A stretch of 64,000 bases of DNA from Lunularia cruciata (Eukaryota > Streptophyta > Marchantiopsida > Lunulariales > Lunulariaceae). The DNA lies in the NCBI GenBank assembly GCA_948567375.1, contig OX419759.1, positions 287,303-351,302 of the forward strand, in the 5' to 3' direction. Below, piece by piece: positions 48,816 through 61,119 of the stretch. The notes beneath the pieces were generated by a model that was not told the DNA's origin, ran no database searches, and saw nothing but the letters and a program-made list of their open reading frames with translations. Position numbers and translations under genes: made by a program. The number at the start of each line of letters is the position of its first letter. The first letter of the stretch is position 1.

Positions 48816-49775
48816 TAACTAATCTTACTTGTGATATCTATTAATTTCACACTAAGCCATTTGTAAAATGTGCAAAAGTGGACCTTGAAATATCCTAAAA
48901 ATCAACACTCCATGCATAAATTTTTTTACATACATTTCATGTTAAGGGACCACAAGCTTATATAGGTACCAGAAAAAACCTATATAGGGAATGCCATAAA
49001 TTTTTGATAACTTTTGAATTAAAATGCCCTAGTGGATTTGAGATAACACTTGAACTATCCTTGCCTTGTCAAGCATTGACTAGGGCTTCTAACCTTGAAT
49101 GGTTTGCACAAGCATTGCATAGGTTTCTACTCTTTGTGGTATTGTGAGTTTATTTTGATGGTATAATAGGGTACAACTAGTATATACCATAATGTGATAT
49201 ATGAAAATTATGAAATTATCACTTATTGAACAATACTTAAAAAATAGGATAAATAGAAATAATGTACAAAAAGAACATGATTATTATTGCATACAATTAA
49301 AAGAAAACCATTAGAATGGTGGTTTCACTCTCTAATTTTGGTTGCCTTCATAGCTCATTATAGATAGTCCCATAAAGAATAATAGTCCTAACTTATTATA
49401 CTTTAAAAATAAAAAATTATACCTCAAAGTAATCAATATTATGACCAAAGCTTCATTAATTTCTATATTCATAAAAGAATGATTCATATACACAAAAACC
49501 TTATGAATTTCTTAGGTCACAATATATAGGTATTAATGCTAGCTCTAGATTATGAATACAATATAATACAATCTCTCTTTATGCAATTAAGACCATCCAA
49601 GTGATTTATAACAATTTTCACTAATTTTGAATAACTTAGCAAAGAAAATTATACCAATAATATATAGATAAGATTAATACCATTATATTCCATATTCTCA
49701 ATTTACTCCTTTGAAAAATAAGGCTTCTAATCAAGCTCCCACATGACTCCTCCAACCTCTCCCCAATCTTACACA
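48816..49775. other. AT-rich spacer between elements B and I
   Basis: No coding region, LTR or RNA gene recognised. It begins where the homology of B stops and ends where the integrase homology of I starts. Confidence 0.5.
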
Positions 49776-50867
49776 ATGTTAGGAACAAGTAAGCATAGAT
49801 CTGGTTTGTGAATTGCCCAAGACCACCTTTGGGTTTGATTCCATTGTAGTCTTTGTTGACCAACTTAGCAAAATGATTCATGTATGTCCTACCACCAAGG
49901 ATGTGACTGCCCCACAACTAGCTCAGTTGTACTTAGATGTGGTTTTTTCCCATGATGGCTTGTCTTGAGTGCTAGTCATAGATAGAGACACTCACTTCAC
50001 TAGTTTGTTTGGAGAACACTCTTTGGGTTCTTCAAAACCAAATTAGTTATGTCCACAACTTACCATCCACATACCAATGGACAAACAAAGAGGGAAAATT
50101 GCACTATTGAGGACATGCTTTGGGGCTTTACTTTGGATGAGCAAGCAAGTTGGGACACCTTACTCCCATTGGTGGAATTTGCTTACAACAATTCATTGAA
50201 TGCCTCTTCACAAGTCACACCATTTTTCCTCATGTATGGAGAGCATCCTTTCATACCTTCAAGCTTGATGAAGGTCCATCCGGTGGCTACCAAGGTTGAC
50301 ATTGTCAACACTTTTGTTTTTAGAATCCAACAAGGGGTAGAGCATGCCGAGCACAGGTTGCAAATCACCCAAAATTGGCAAAAGCAGTATGAAAATGCAC
50401 ACCGCCAGCAAATGGAGTTCAATGTGGGAGATCAATTCTAGTTGTCAACCACCAACTTCAAGTTCATTGGTCTTCATAAGCTTAGACCTTGTTTTATTGG
50501 ACCTTTCTCCATCCTTTGTCACATCGGCACCGTGGCCTTTCACCTTGAGCTATCGCCACATATGAAGATTCACCCAATATTTTATGTTTCTTTATTATGA
50601 AAATGTACTCCTTGGCCACCCCACTTCTCTTCCATCCAAGAAAGTCAACCTTGTCCAACCCTAGTTGATGATATAGAGGAGTATTAAGTCAAATGCATTC
50701 TCCATAAGCGCATCTAAGGTACTTGCCATCCATGTGTGGAATACTTGGTACATTAGAAAGGGTACTCCTTGTATGAGGCAACATGGGAGCCAACAGCCAA
50801 CTTGAGCTATGCACTAGTGTTAGTGAAATCTTTGAGCAACCGGTTACCAACAAGGATGTTACGTATT

Positions 50868-50880
50868 AAAGTAAGGAGGT
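50868..50880 (+). promoter_or_regulatory. Element I polypurine tract
   Basis: AAAGTAAGGAGGT directly before the LTR start TGTAATACC. It corresponds to the tract of G on the other strand. Confidence 0.75.
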
Positions 50881-50881
50881 T

Positions 50882-51016
50882 TGTAATACCGATAGCTAGA
50901 TAGATGATCTAGAGATGAAATTTGGTTTGGTAACATCAAGAAGGATTTTATACATGATGGACTAAATAGATCAAGTAGAGGCATCACCAAAAGAGTATTT
51001 CTACTAATAGACTAGA
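50882..51016 (+). repeat. Element I 3' LTR, first 135 bp
   Basis: The start matches the G and J LTRs. The rest is cut off by insertion of H, and no continuation is found beyond H in this window. Confidence 0.82.
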
Positions 51017-51439
51017 TGTAAAAGACCGAGACCAAGGAGAGACATATGAGAATGGAAACTCACATTGGGACACTTGAATGTGGAAAACTACAAATGCCTA
51101 GCATGAGCTTTGGCTTTGGTATTTATAGGTAGCATACAAGGCCCTTGAGAAGCTTCTAAAGAGCTTCCTCAAGCCACTTTCTTAGAGTGCAAGCCAAGTT
51201 AACTAGGAAGGTCCTCAAGAAGCTTCCTTCTAGAAGCTGCCTACTTGGCATGCAAGCTAAGCTAGTTAGAAGCTTCTAGAAGCTTCCTTCTAGAAGCTAC
51301 TTACTTGAGGTGCAAGCTCGCTAGCCGGGAAGCTTCCCAAGAAGCTTCCTAGATACTTCCGGAATACTCTAGGCTAATTTGTCTTATGTGCTACTTTGCA
51401 AGCCCGACTAACTTTGTCGCTAAACTCCATATTGTTACA
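51017..51439 (-). repeat. Element H 3' LTR with heat-shock-element-like array
   Basis: 423 bp, same TGTAA...TTACA ends as F. GAAGCTTCTAGAAGCTTC at 51269-51286 repeats the four-unit heat-shock-like motif found in F, again upstream of a TATA box at 51119-51130. Confidence 0.9.
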
Positions 51440-52056
51440 TATTCCCCCGCTACTAGTTGGTGACATCCTTGTTGCCAGTGAAGCTTTGAATTCCTGGATG
51501 GCCGTCTGTGCAGTCAGGAGGTGAGAAAGAGATTCCCACGTAACATCATGAAGGGGACACCCTTTCCAAAGGACCTTGTACTCTATATGTTGGCAATGGC
51601 CTTGTTGAATATAGCAACGTGCAAGGATACGATCAACTTTGTACTCCTCATGATCATTGATAGGGATAGGAAGAGGAGGAGGTTGGACTCAAGAGGAAAA
51701 GGAAGAGGGCTTAGGAATAAAGGGTTTCAACTTGGAAATATGAAAGATAAGATGGATACGCATGTGACAAGGCAAGGCAAGTCAATAAGCAACAAGAGAG
51801 ACAATTTGAGTGATATCAAAGGGTCCTATCTAATTAGGGGCAAATTTATGAACTTGGGTATCAAGTGGGAGATGGAGGTTAGGAGAGGATAACATGACTT
51901 TATCACCGACTTCAAAGGTGAGATCACGATGATAGTGGTCTGCATATTGTTTCTGGCAATTCTGAGCAACAAGGAGGTGAGATTTGGCTTGTTGGAGAGA
52001 TTGGGATATAGTGGTCAAGAATGTAGAAGTATGAGAAACATGAGATGGAGGGGGAG
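51017..52056 (-). mobile_element. Element H: 3' end of an F-family chromovirus
   Basis: Minus strand: LTR 51017-51439, polypurine tract, chromodomain near 51470-51660, and the integrase C-terminal region to 52056, where E4 begins. It aligns with 25143-26170 of F. The remaining integrase, reverse transcriptase, gag and 5' LTR are not found on the far side of E4. Broken and truncated. Confidence 0.88.
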
Positions 52057-54534
52057 TGTGGTGCCCACATTTTTTTTTTGGTTTATTAGCATTTGGAGAA
52101 GAAGTTAGCAAAGAAAGCTGAATTGCAGAAGAAGGAATGGATGGGAGGGTCTTTGGAGGAAATCCAAAGAAGTCAACTTTGGATCCAATGATGGAGGTAC
52201 TCAAGAGAGTAGTACAAAGAAAGAAGTCCAAAGAGCATCATCTTTGGATCAGGAAGCAAAGGCTGATATGAAGACCGTCTAAAAACCTTGGTATGTGGCA
52301 AGAAAGTACACTTCAAGAAACAATGGAGGCAGAAGAAGCATGTCTTGAGAGTGATAGGACAACAACACGTAGAAGAAGGGGAAGTTGATTTTGAAATTGA
52401 CTGAAGAATGACTGCAATTTGGGGTAATATAAAATTATGATTGCATAGGGACAAGTTGAATATGTCAAGTAGATTTCCTATCCCTCTGAGTAGTTGTCTT
52501 GCAGTAATGCATGTCAGGAAGTCGATTGAGAGTGAAATTTTCCAAAATCCAAAAGGGGTTAGAGTGTCTCATGTAGGAGAACGAATAGTTTTCTAGTGCC
52601 AAAGAACAAGAGAGCAGATCATGGCAAGAAGGTCACAAATGCTCTGGTAGTGCAAATTTTTTGCGATTTATAGGTTGGACGTCATAGCAAGGATCAAAGT
52701 CTTGAATAGACTTTGTATTACTTTCTTAGCATGGAATTGGAATTCTAGTTTCTCAAGAGTCATGGTAGAGATAGCTGCCAGTAATTGCAAGGAAGGTCCC
52801 GAAGTCGAGGGGAAGAGAGGAAATCCGGCTCAATGGACTGAGTCGGATTGGAGGTTTGTGTTGGGGAAGGAAGCAAGAGAACCGATTAGGATCACCTTCT
52901 ATCGGAAGTGTGATGTTATAGAGGAGACGGTGGACGTACAAAATTTGTTCTTTGCTCCGTACACAACAAATGGCTACAAGGTGGAGTCCTATCGAGACCC
53001 AACTAAACAAAGTATCATGGAGATGATAATGGCCAAACTAAAACAAACGACTTACATGAACATACAGTAGGTGGTCTTTTTCCACCAGATGTTTGCAGGA
53101 GTGAAGGTGAATTGGGCAAAGTGTTTTCACCAACAAACAAGGCAGATGGTGGTCAACTGGAGGACAAGTTTGCCTCCACATTATTTTTCACCACACTTCT
53201 ACTTCCAATTGAACTTGCTGACAACAAAGGAGAGGCATTGTATGGTGTCACATTTCCATCCTGATTTGAGACGAGAAGCGGAGAAGAGCAACAATATATG
53301 GCACACCTGCGAGCCAGTGATGATCACTTCTTGAAGACGGGACAATGGAAGATGGAAGAAGTCACAAGCCCAAAGAGGAAGAAGAAGTGCAATAAACATG
53401 AAGAAGCAAAGTCACATCCAGCACAAAGGAAGACCCAAAGATTGGTTCTATAGAGTAAGAAGATGGTGAAAGAAACACCGTCGGAAACCAAGTCTGAAGG
53501 GGAGACAAAGTCTTGAGGAGAGGACTCAAAAGAAGACAAACTCACTTTACAAAGTGAGGAATCAAGAAGCAAGAGTGAGGGTGAACACGAGGTTCAAAAA
53601 TTGGTTGGAGTGGGTGAAGCTTGTCATGCAATGATTGACAATGTACCAGGAAAGACAAATCATTGTGTAGCACTGGTTGTGGAAGAGAAAGGGGTTGAAA
53701 GATAGAAAGAGTACCTTGCGGGGCCAAGTTCAGTAGGTAAGGAAGAAGGAAGCTCGGAAACAATGTCTCTGAAGATACAAAGATCACAACTTTGGCAGAA
53801 GGAGCCGATGGAAGAGGCAAAGTACAAAGATGGGGCTGAAGACGAGGAGAACTTTGGCAGAATATAGTATCTATCAAAGATTGTCACTCCATTGTTGGAA
53901 CTATTGAAGGAGCACCAGAAGGTAATTCCCCAAGATTTTATGAAGGTGAAAATTGAGTTGCAAGTAGTGAAGTATCTGCTAGTTGAAGTGAAGGGTTTGC
54001 AGGAGCGTGTAACCCAAAGAGACGAGGAAGTTGAAGAACTTTGGGTGGATGCAATCTTGAAGAAGAAGACTTTCAAGAAGTTGCAAGAGAGTTTTGAGTC
54101 ATGAGGTAAGGAAATGCAGAAGCAAGCCAAAGGATTGAAAGAGCAGGCAATGTTGCTAACCAAGATGAAAGAGGAGGTCAATGATGTGCATATCAAGAGT
54201 ATTCATGTGAAGGCGATGGCCGCAATAATGGAGGAGTTAGAAATCTTGAGGAAGAGTGCAGCCGATGGCAGAGAGAGTTGCCAATCAAGCATCAAGAAGA
54301 AGAAAGATTGCGCGAGCTAGTACAAAGTGCTAAGTTACAGAGTTCTCAGTATGAAGAGGAGAAGAAGATGATGGTTGTTGAGTACAAAGATGAGTTGAAG
54401 ATGTACCACGAAGAGTTAAAGGCATAGCAATCTTGAGGTTATGAGTCGGAATCAATAGGAGAAGTTGTAGGAAAGTTGTGAGCAATCTTGAGCCCGAAGA
54501 CTAAAGGAAGGTTGAAAGAAGTACATCTACACAA
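52057..54534 (+). mobile_element. E4 left part: coding member of the E family
   Basis: Begins TGTGGTGCCCACATTTTT, the E-family start. It is interrupted at 54535 by G, whose CACAA target duplication shows that E4 resumes at about 61115 and ends at 62342. Without G it would be about 3.7 kb, twice E2. The extra length is coding-like sequence that E1 and E2 mostly lack. Its outer flanks do not form a target duplication (GGGAG on the left, ACTAT on the right). Confidence 0.75.
52675..54430 (+). pseudogene. Unidentified coiled-coil protein relic within E4
   Basis: Open segments at 52675-53070 and 53071-53334 encode globular-looking, Trp/Cys-containing peptide (AQWTESDWRFVLG, KVNWAKCFHQQTRQ). Segments at 53892-54104 and 54114-54320, continuing to about 54430, encode Glu/Lys/Leu-rich coiled coil. 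I do not recognise the family. It may be a gag-like protein of the E family or a captured host gene. It is broken, and G is inserted near its 3' part. Confidence 0.5.
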
Positions 54535-55265
54535 TGTAATACTCCAAGGACGAGAAGAGAGAAAACACAGATTGCACTCTCCAACATTCGATGCCCCAAA
54601 GGAGCACCTTCTCTTTATTATATAGACAAAGAGGATCTCCTCCAAGGAAGCTCCACCATAGGATTAGGGACATAAATAGGTGACATGTCAGCAAGCTCCA
54701 CCCTTGGATTACTTACTTGGATGGGTGGCATGTCTGGTCTAGGTCCTATCTGGTTGGTCAAACAACCGGAGGGAATCTTTTAGGGAATCTTCATGTAGGA
54801 ATCTCATAATCACGTGAGTAAGGTACCATTGGAAAACTCTCAACAAGACAAAGCAAGGGGGAGGGAAGGCCAACCTTTCCTTTGTTGGGGGGGGGGGGTT
54901 TGCACATTTTCAAGGCCTAATTCATCCGTTTAGGCCTTCAAAATTGCCTTCAAAGATTTTAGGCATATTTTGGTTCCTACTCTATTAGTAGAAGTCTCCT
55001 TTTGGTGATACCTCTTTCTGATCTGTTTAGTCCATCATGTGTAACATCCTTCCAGATGTTACCAAACCAATTCTCACCTTTAAATCATATGTCTAGCTAT
55101 TGGTTCTAAGGTCTCAAGTTTATTTTGGTTTCTGCCCTATTAGTAGAAGTACTCTTTTGGTGATGCTTCTATCTTATCTATTTTGACCATCATGTATAAC
55201 ATCCTTCTAGATGTTACCAAACTAAATTTCACATCTAGATCATATAGCTAGCTCTTGGTATTACA
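54535..55265 (-). repeat. Element G 3' LTR
   Basis: Left edge TGTAATACTCC, right edge TTGGTATTACA. It contains two ~145-bp related units (about 54985-55110 and 55130-55260) around CTATTAGTAGAAGT..CTTTTGGTGAT, and a ten-G run near 54886. Confidence 0.93.
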
Positions 55266-55267
55266 AA

Positions 55268-55280
55268 CCTCCCTCCTTTT
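55268..55280 (-). promoter_or_regulatory. Element G polypurine tract
   Basis: AAAAGGAGGGAGG on the minus strand, directly before the 3' LTR. Confidence 0.85.
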
Positions 55281-55309
55281 AAGATACAAAGTCCTCGTTG
55301 TGCAATTGT

Positions 55310-56510
55310 TGCTTAAATGCTTGCACCAACATCGGTGCATGTGCCAAATTGGCAGTGGGCTCCCAGGTTGCTTCATAGAGGGTGTAACCTTTCCATTGTA
55401 CTAGATAGTCCACCCGTAGATGGTGAGTACCACGCATGCGTTTTTGGAGAATCCGCTCTTCTTCATATTCCTCTATGCCATCAATGAGTGTCGGACAAGG
55501 TCAAATGTCTTGTGTGGAATGACCCTAGCCTGATCGGGGAGCATATTTGTGTAGTAGGGAAACATGGAATACTGGATGGATCTTCATGTGTGGTGGTCGC
55601 TCAAGGTGATAGGCCACAGCACCGATGCGACAAAGAATCAAGAAAGGCCCAATTAAACAAGGTCTGAGTTTACAAGGTCCAACTAATGTGAGGTTGGTTG
55701 TCGATAGACACACTTGATCCCCAACATTGAACTCCATGTGCCTATAGTGTGCATAACCATACTGCTTTTGTCGATTTTGTGCAATTTGTAATCTGTGCTT
55801 GGCGCACTCCACACCTTGTTGGATTCTAGAAACAAATGTGTTGACTGCATTGACCTTGGTAGCCACAGGACGGATCTTCATCAAGCTAGAAGGTGTGAAG
55901 GGATGCTCACCATACATGAGGAAGAACAAAGTGACTTGGGTGGATGCATTCACTGAATTGTTGTAAGCAAATTCCACCAACGGGAGTAGGGTGTCCCACC
56001 TCTCTTGCTCTTCTAAGGTGAAGCCACGTAACATGTCTTCAATGGTGCGATTAGCCTGCTTTGTTTGGCCATTTGTTTGTAAGTGGTAAGTTGTGGACAT
56101 GGCCAACTTGGTTTTGAAGAAACCAAAGAGTGTTTGCCAAAACAAATTGGTGAATTGGGTGCCTCTATTGGTGATGAGTACTCTAGACAAGCCATGGTGA
56201 GCAAAGACTGCATCTAAGTATAATTGAGCTAGTTGTGGAGCGGTCACCTCCTTGGTGGTAGGGCGTACATGAATCATTTTGCTGAGCCGGTCCACAAAGA
56301 CCACAATGGAGTCAAACCTTGAGGTGGTCTTAGGTAATTCACAAATGAGATCCATACTCACTTGTTCCCATCGTTGGGTCGGAGTGGGGAGAGGTTGAAG
56401 GAGCCTTGCATGAGCTTGATTAGAAACTTTGTTTTTTTGACAAAGTAGGCAGCTACGCACATAGTCCATCATGTTGTTGCTCATCTTGGGCTAATAGTAA
56501 TGGCGCTTGA
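55310..56510 (-). pseudogene. Element G integrase with chromodomain
   Basis: The open frame at 56484-55525 covers the zinc-binding end (CLLCQKNK), the core (VSMDLICELP, RVLITNRGTQF, YHLQTNGQTKQANRTIED) and the C-terminal domain (EFNVGDQV, GPFLIL, HPVFHVSLL). A chromodomain with YLVQWKGY and ATWEP follows at about 55500-55320. It is well preserved over the core, with chromovirus architecture. Confidence 0.92.
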
Positions 56511-56819
56511 CTGCATCCAAGGTCTTGTCCACTTCGACATGAGCTGCAATGGCCGAATCATGACATTTTGCTAGAATGGTGGTGCATAATTTTAGGACAT
56601 TTGGGATCCATAATCTGCCATCCCAAAAGGTGAGTCCTTAGGTGCTGGTGAAACCTTTGGATGATTGTGCCTCTACAATCTGTGGATCAGTTTTTGTAAT
56701 AGCCAGAATTTAGGGTTACTCTTAACCTCTACCACCAAGTTGTTTGCCATTGGCATGCGGGTGAATGCATCTACAAGTTGTTTCTTACCTTCCACGTAGG
56801 TGATTGTCATGTTGAAGCA

Positions 56820-57990
56820 TTGTCACCACTCTGCCCACTGAATTTGGTGACAAGATAGATCCTTTTGTGTCTCGAGGTAGACTAGAGGTTTGTGGTTTGT
56901 CTCTACTACAAATGCCTTCCCGCCCAAATAGTGCTTCCAATGCTTGGTTGCTAGAACAATAGCCAACTCTTCTTGTTCTATGGTGTGGTAGTTGCGCTTT
57001 GCTGGTAACAACTTTTGAGAGAAATATGCAATTAGATGCCATCCATCATGCCACTCTTGTTGTAGGACTGCTCCTATTGCCATGCTTGATGCATCTATAG
57101 CCAACTTGATTGGACATTTTGGGTCATACCACTTCAAAATTGGTGCATGTAGCAAGGCGGCCTTCAATTCTTGAAAGGCCAACTCTTGTGCAGTTCCCCA
57201 TGTCCAGTTCTTCCCCTTGCCAAGTAGTGCCGTTAAAGGCTGTGCAACCTTGGAGAAGTCCTTGACAAATCTACGATAGAATCCCGTCAACCCCAAGAAG
57301 CTCTTAAGTTGAGTATGATCTTCTAGGGCACTCCATTTTTGAATGACCTCTATTTTATCTGTCAATACTTAAATGCCCTCTACACGTACTCTATGCCTCA
57401 AGTAGTCTACTTCAAACTTGCCAAACTCACACTTTGAGATTTTGGCGTACAATTGATTCTGTCTTAGAATCTGGTGGACCTCTCATAGATGTTGTTTGTG
57501 TTCTATCATCATGCTACTATATACTAAGATTTCATTTCAAGAAGACGATAATAGACTTATCTAAGTATGGATGAAATATGTCATTCATTAGACTCATGAA
57601 AGTGGCAGGGGCATTGGTGAGGCCAAAAGGCATCACAAGATACTCAAAGTGGCCATACTTGGTTTGAAAGGCAGTTTTGTACACATCCTCCTCTGCAATT
57701 TGGATTTGATTGTAACCGCTCCGCAAGTCCAGTTTGTTGAAGTATCTTGCTCCATGGAGTTGATCAAACAGGTCATCCATGCAAGGTAAGGGGTATTTGT
57801 TCTTCATTGTTTGCTAATTGAGACCCCAATAGCCAATGAAACATGCGCATTGTACCATCCTTCTTCTTCACAAACAAGACAAGGGCCCCATATAGTGATA
57901 TGCTAGGTTGGATGAACCATTTTTGCAACATCTCCTCAATTTGAGCCTTACACTCTTCCAACTCATGAGGTGATAGGCGATATGGAGCCT
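56820..57990 (-). pseudogene. Element G reverse transcriptase and RNase H
   Basis: Reverse transcriptase at about 57990-57300 has [25 protein letters not shown] and [12 protein letters not shown]. The connection and RNase H (57365-56823) have FLGLTGFYRRFVKDFS, AIDASSMAIGAVLQQE and ETNHKPLVYLE. Close to J. Broken. Confidence 0.9.
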
Positions 57991-58029
57991 TACAAGGAGG
58001 TGTCTTCCCCGGGAGTGTCTCAATTTTGT

Positions 58030-60235
58030 GATCTACTCGCCTTTTTGGTGGTAATCCTGAGGGTAGATCATTGGGAAAGACACTTGAAACTCATCCACCA
58101 CATCCTTCAATTTCTCAGGAATTTGTCCATTGAGTTGTGCACTCTGGACTTCTCTTATTAGACCCATAAAACATCTATCAATATGACATATAGAGGCAAT
58201 TTCTATGACATATAGAGGCAATTTCTGCCTGTGTGATTTTACTTTAACCCCAATGATTGACCATTGGTGGGTTCTCACTACTTTCTTCCTCCAATCCACC
58301 ATAGGGTTGTACTGCTCCATCCATGGCATGCCTAAAATTGCATCATAACGAGCTAACTGTATCACTTGCCACTCAATTGCTTCCTAATATTCTCCTATAG
58401 AGAGGGTTACCCGTCTAAGTAATGATTCAATCCTCTCTGTTTGCCCATTTGGTAACTCTACTTCTTCACTCCCAACTCTCTCTAGATCCATTCCCAATCT
58501 TATTACAACAGAGCAAGACAAGAAATTCTTTGTTGCTCCCAAATCTATTAATACTCTCACTTGATTACCTTCTAGGATTCCATTCACAACAATCCATTGT
58601 GAGATTGCCTTTTCTGGATCTTTGCACATTATTCTTCTTCCTTCCCTTGCTCCTCTACTTCCTTATTGAGCTAGTAAGGCTACAAGGTACATTTACTGGT
58701 GATCTTTATTTTCCAAAGTGATTTCCACCTCCTCCGCTTCAATGTGCCTCTCCATGTTGTTCAAAGATTGCTTGTACGAAGGCCGAGGGTCTCTAGGGAA
58801 ACAAGTGTGATAGCTGGTAGATATGTGCCCAATACGGCCACAATTGTAACAACAGTGTTATTCTCCTCAAGTCCCTTCTCCTTGTGGGACTCCATCTCTT
58901 TGTTCTTCTACTTGTCCCGCTCCCCTTGAAGCGGTCATGCTCCTTGATCCCGGAATCGAAGGTTGCCCAATTCCATCGGTACTGGTCCACCCATGTGGGG
59001 CATTTCTGCTCAATAATGTTGAGGTGGAACTACTCCTTCACCTCCACCTAATGCTCCTGCTATTCTTTGCACACAAGCAATGGCTTCAAATACCGTGCAA
59101 GGATTTTGCACCATGACTTCTTGGCAAATCCACTCTTTTAACCCTCGTTTGAAATTATCAAGAGCCTCTATTGGACTCATGTCGGTAATTACAACTTGTA
59201 GATCCAGAAATACCTCCACATACTCTTGTATGCTATTCTTTTGTCTCAATTCCCATAGTCGGGTTCGAGCCATCTGCACAGAATCCACCAATTGGAAATT
59301 CTTCACCAGTCCTTCTTGCATTGTTGTCCATGTGACTTCCCTTTTCTCTACCAACATGGATTATTCCCAAACATCATACCATGTGAGGGCTTTAACGGTC
59401 AAGTACCCACATGCAAACACACCTGTAGCATGCTCTATGATTTCTGTTGAGAACAATCAGAAATATCAATTCATTCTTGAGATCTAATTTTCCACTACTC
59501 CCATCGTACGTTGCCCCTTGTAAGGCTCGATGTTGCAGATCTTCTTCATCTGGAGTAGCAATGTGGCTTCATCATTGATAGGGTTCATAGGCACGGGTGC
59601 CTCTCTAGTTGCAGGTATTGGGTTTTGAGACGGCTCTTCTTCTTGCATGGCTTGATCGTTCCTGAGGATCTGTAGTTGACTTTGTAATGTCTCCAAATCA
59701 TCTTAATCTCTCAAAATTCATTTAACATCCCTTGCATTCCTTGCACCAGCTCTTGCAATTGCGGATCCATGGTTCCTGCAACACTCAATTGCTAATGTCT
59801 ACTTCAATATAGAGTCAATATAATCACTCTGGAAGGTACACAAACTATTGGAACTACCATTGGGACCGCGGAAGCTATCACTCGTTGATAATACTCCTCA
59901 CCAAAATTCCTAACCACAAAATCTCTAAACATCACTTTCGGTCTCACTACATAACGGATTTCTACTTGAGTATTGAAAGGAAGAGGATTTGGGACATTCA
60001 TATCCATATTATCATAATAGAATGTAGATTGTCAAATCCCACTCTCTGTCATATATCACCACAGGTAGAATCATCGGGTTTGGTGAGTTCATCACTCTGT
60101 CCATGAATTCTACACCAAAGTGATAAACTAGCGATACCTTCATCTGCTCACGCTGGATGTACATAACCTTGATGTGAAATGGGTTTGAGAATAGAAAGCT
60201 AGGTGTGGGAAATTGTCCTCTCAGCGCATCCATCC
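58030..60235 (-). pseudogene. Element G gag and protease
   Basis: The gag N-terminus starts near 60233 or 60007. The capsid-like domain at 59357-59010 includes FLDLQVVITDMSPIEALDNFKRGL. A zinc-knuckle region (CYNCGRIGHI) lies near 58860-58825. Protease at about 58629-58030 includes VRVLIDLGATKNFLS and DAILGMPWMEQYNP. Broken. Confidence 0.85.
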
Positions 60236-60361
60236 TATCCGCTCTCTAAAGTCCGTCCTAAGTCTAGCAATTACTCTATGTTCTCCACCTCAAATTACTC
60301 AATTTTAGTAGTTTGTATTATTCCAAGAGGGGTGATCCACTCTCTTCGACTAAAACACTCA

Positions 60362-60372
60362 CTCTGATACCA
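60362..60372 (-). promoter_or_regulatory. Element G primer-binding site (tRNA-iMet)
   Basis: TGGTATCAGAG on the minus strand, an exact match to the initiator-Met complement, one base from the 5' LTR. Confidence 0.92.
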
Positions 60373-60373
60373 T

Positions 60374-61114
60374 TGTAATACTCCAAGGACAAGAGAAGAG
60401 AGAAAACACAGATTGCACTCTCCAACATTCGATGCCCCAAAGGAGCACCTTCTCTTTATTATATAGACAAAGAGGATCTCCTCCAAGGAAGCTCCACCAT
60501 AGATTAGGCACACAAATAGGTGACAAGTCAGCAAGCTCCACCCTTGGATTGCTTACTTGGATGGGTGACATGTCTGGTCTAGGTCCTATCTGGTTGGTCA
60601 AACAAGCTTTGACTGGAGGGAATCTTTTAGAGAATCTTCCTGATAGGAATCTCATAATCACGTGAGTAAAGTAACATTGGAAAGCTTCGACAAGACAAAG
60701 TAGGGGGAGGGAAGGCCAGCCTTTCCTTTTGGGAAGGGGGAGGGGACATTTGCACATTTTCAAGGCCTAATTCATCCGTTTGGGCCTTTGAAATTGCCTT
60801 CAAAGATTAGGCATATTTTGGTTCCTACTCTATTAGTAGAAGTCCCCTTTTGGTGATACCTCTTTTTGATCTGTTTAGTCCATCATATGGAACATCCTTC
60901 CAGATGTTACCAAACCAATTCTCACCTTTAAATTATATGTCTAGCTATTGGTTCTAAGGTTCTCAAGTCTATTTTGGTTTCTGCCCTATTAGTAGAAGTA
61001 CTCTTTTGGTGATACTTCTATCTTATCTATTTTGACCATCATGTATAACATCCTTCTAGATGTTACCAAACCAAATTTCACATCTAGATCATATGGCTAG
61101 CTCTTGGTATTACA
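60374..61114 (-). repeat. Element G 5' LTR
   Basis: 741 bp paired with 54535-55265, about 4-5% different by eye, with the same internal ~145-bp units. Right flank CACAA is the target duplication. Confidence 0.93.
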
Positions 61115-61119
61115 CACAA

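Larger units (their letters stand above)
49776..51016 (+). mobile_element. Element I: 3' fragment of a G-family chromovirus
   Basis: Plus strand. The integrase core and C-terminal part at about 49790-50640 (MSTTYHPHTNGQTK, LPLVEFAYNNS, FFLMYGEHPF) are followed by a chromodomain near 50660-50830 (KGYSLYEATWEP), a polypurine tract and the start of the 3' LTR. Everything upstream of mid-integrase is missing. Its LTR is interrupted at 51017 by H. Broken. Confidence 0.88.
54535..61114 (-). mobile_element. Element G: chromovirus, complete in outline
   Basis: 6580 bp on the minus strand with two LTRs (741 and 731 bp), iMet primer site, gag, protease, reverse transcriptase, RNase H, integrase, chromodomain and polypurine tract. 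CACAA flanks both ends (54530-54534 and 61115-61119), a perfect target duplication inside E4. LTRs differ by about 4-5% by eye, making G the youngest dated element here. About ten breaks. Confidence 0.95.

Noticed and set aside
53324-54196. Minus-strand open frames of 82-178 codons
   Set aside because: Ser/Phe/Leu-rich antisense shadows of the coiled-coil coding strand of E4.
54880-54900. Ten-G run as a G-quadruplex or polypurine tract
   Set aside because: A single homopolymer within an LTR. The matching LTR has a different G-rich sequence there, so it looks like slippage or sequencing error.
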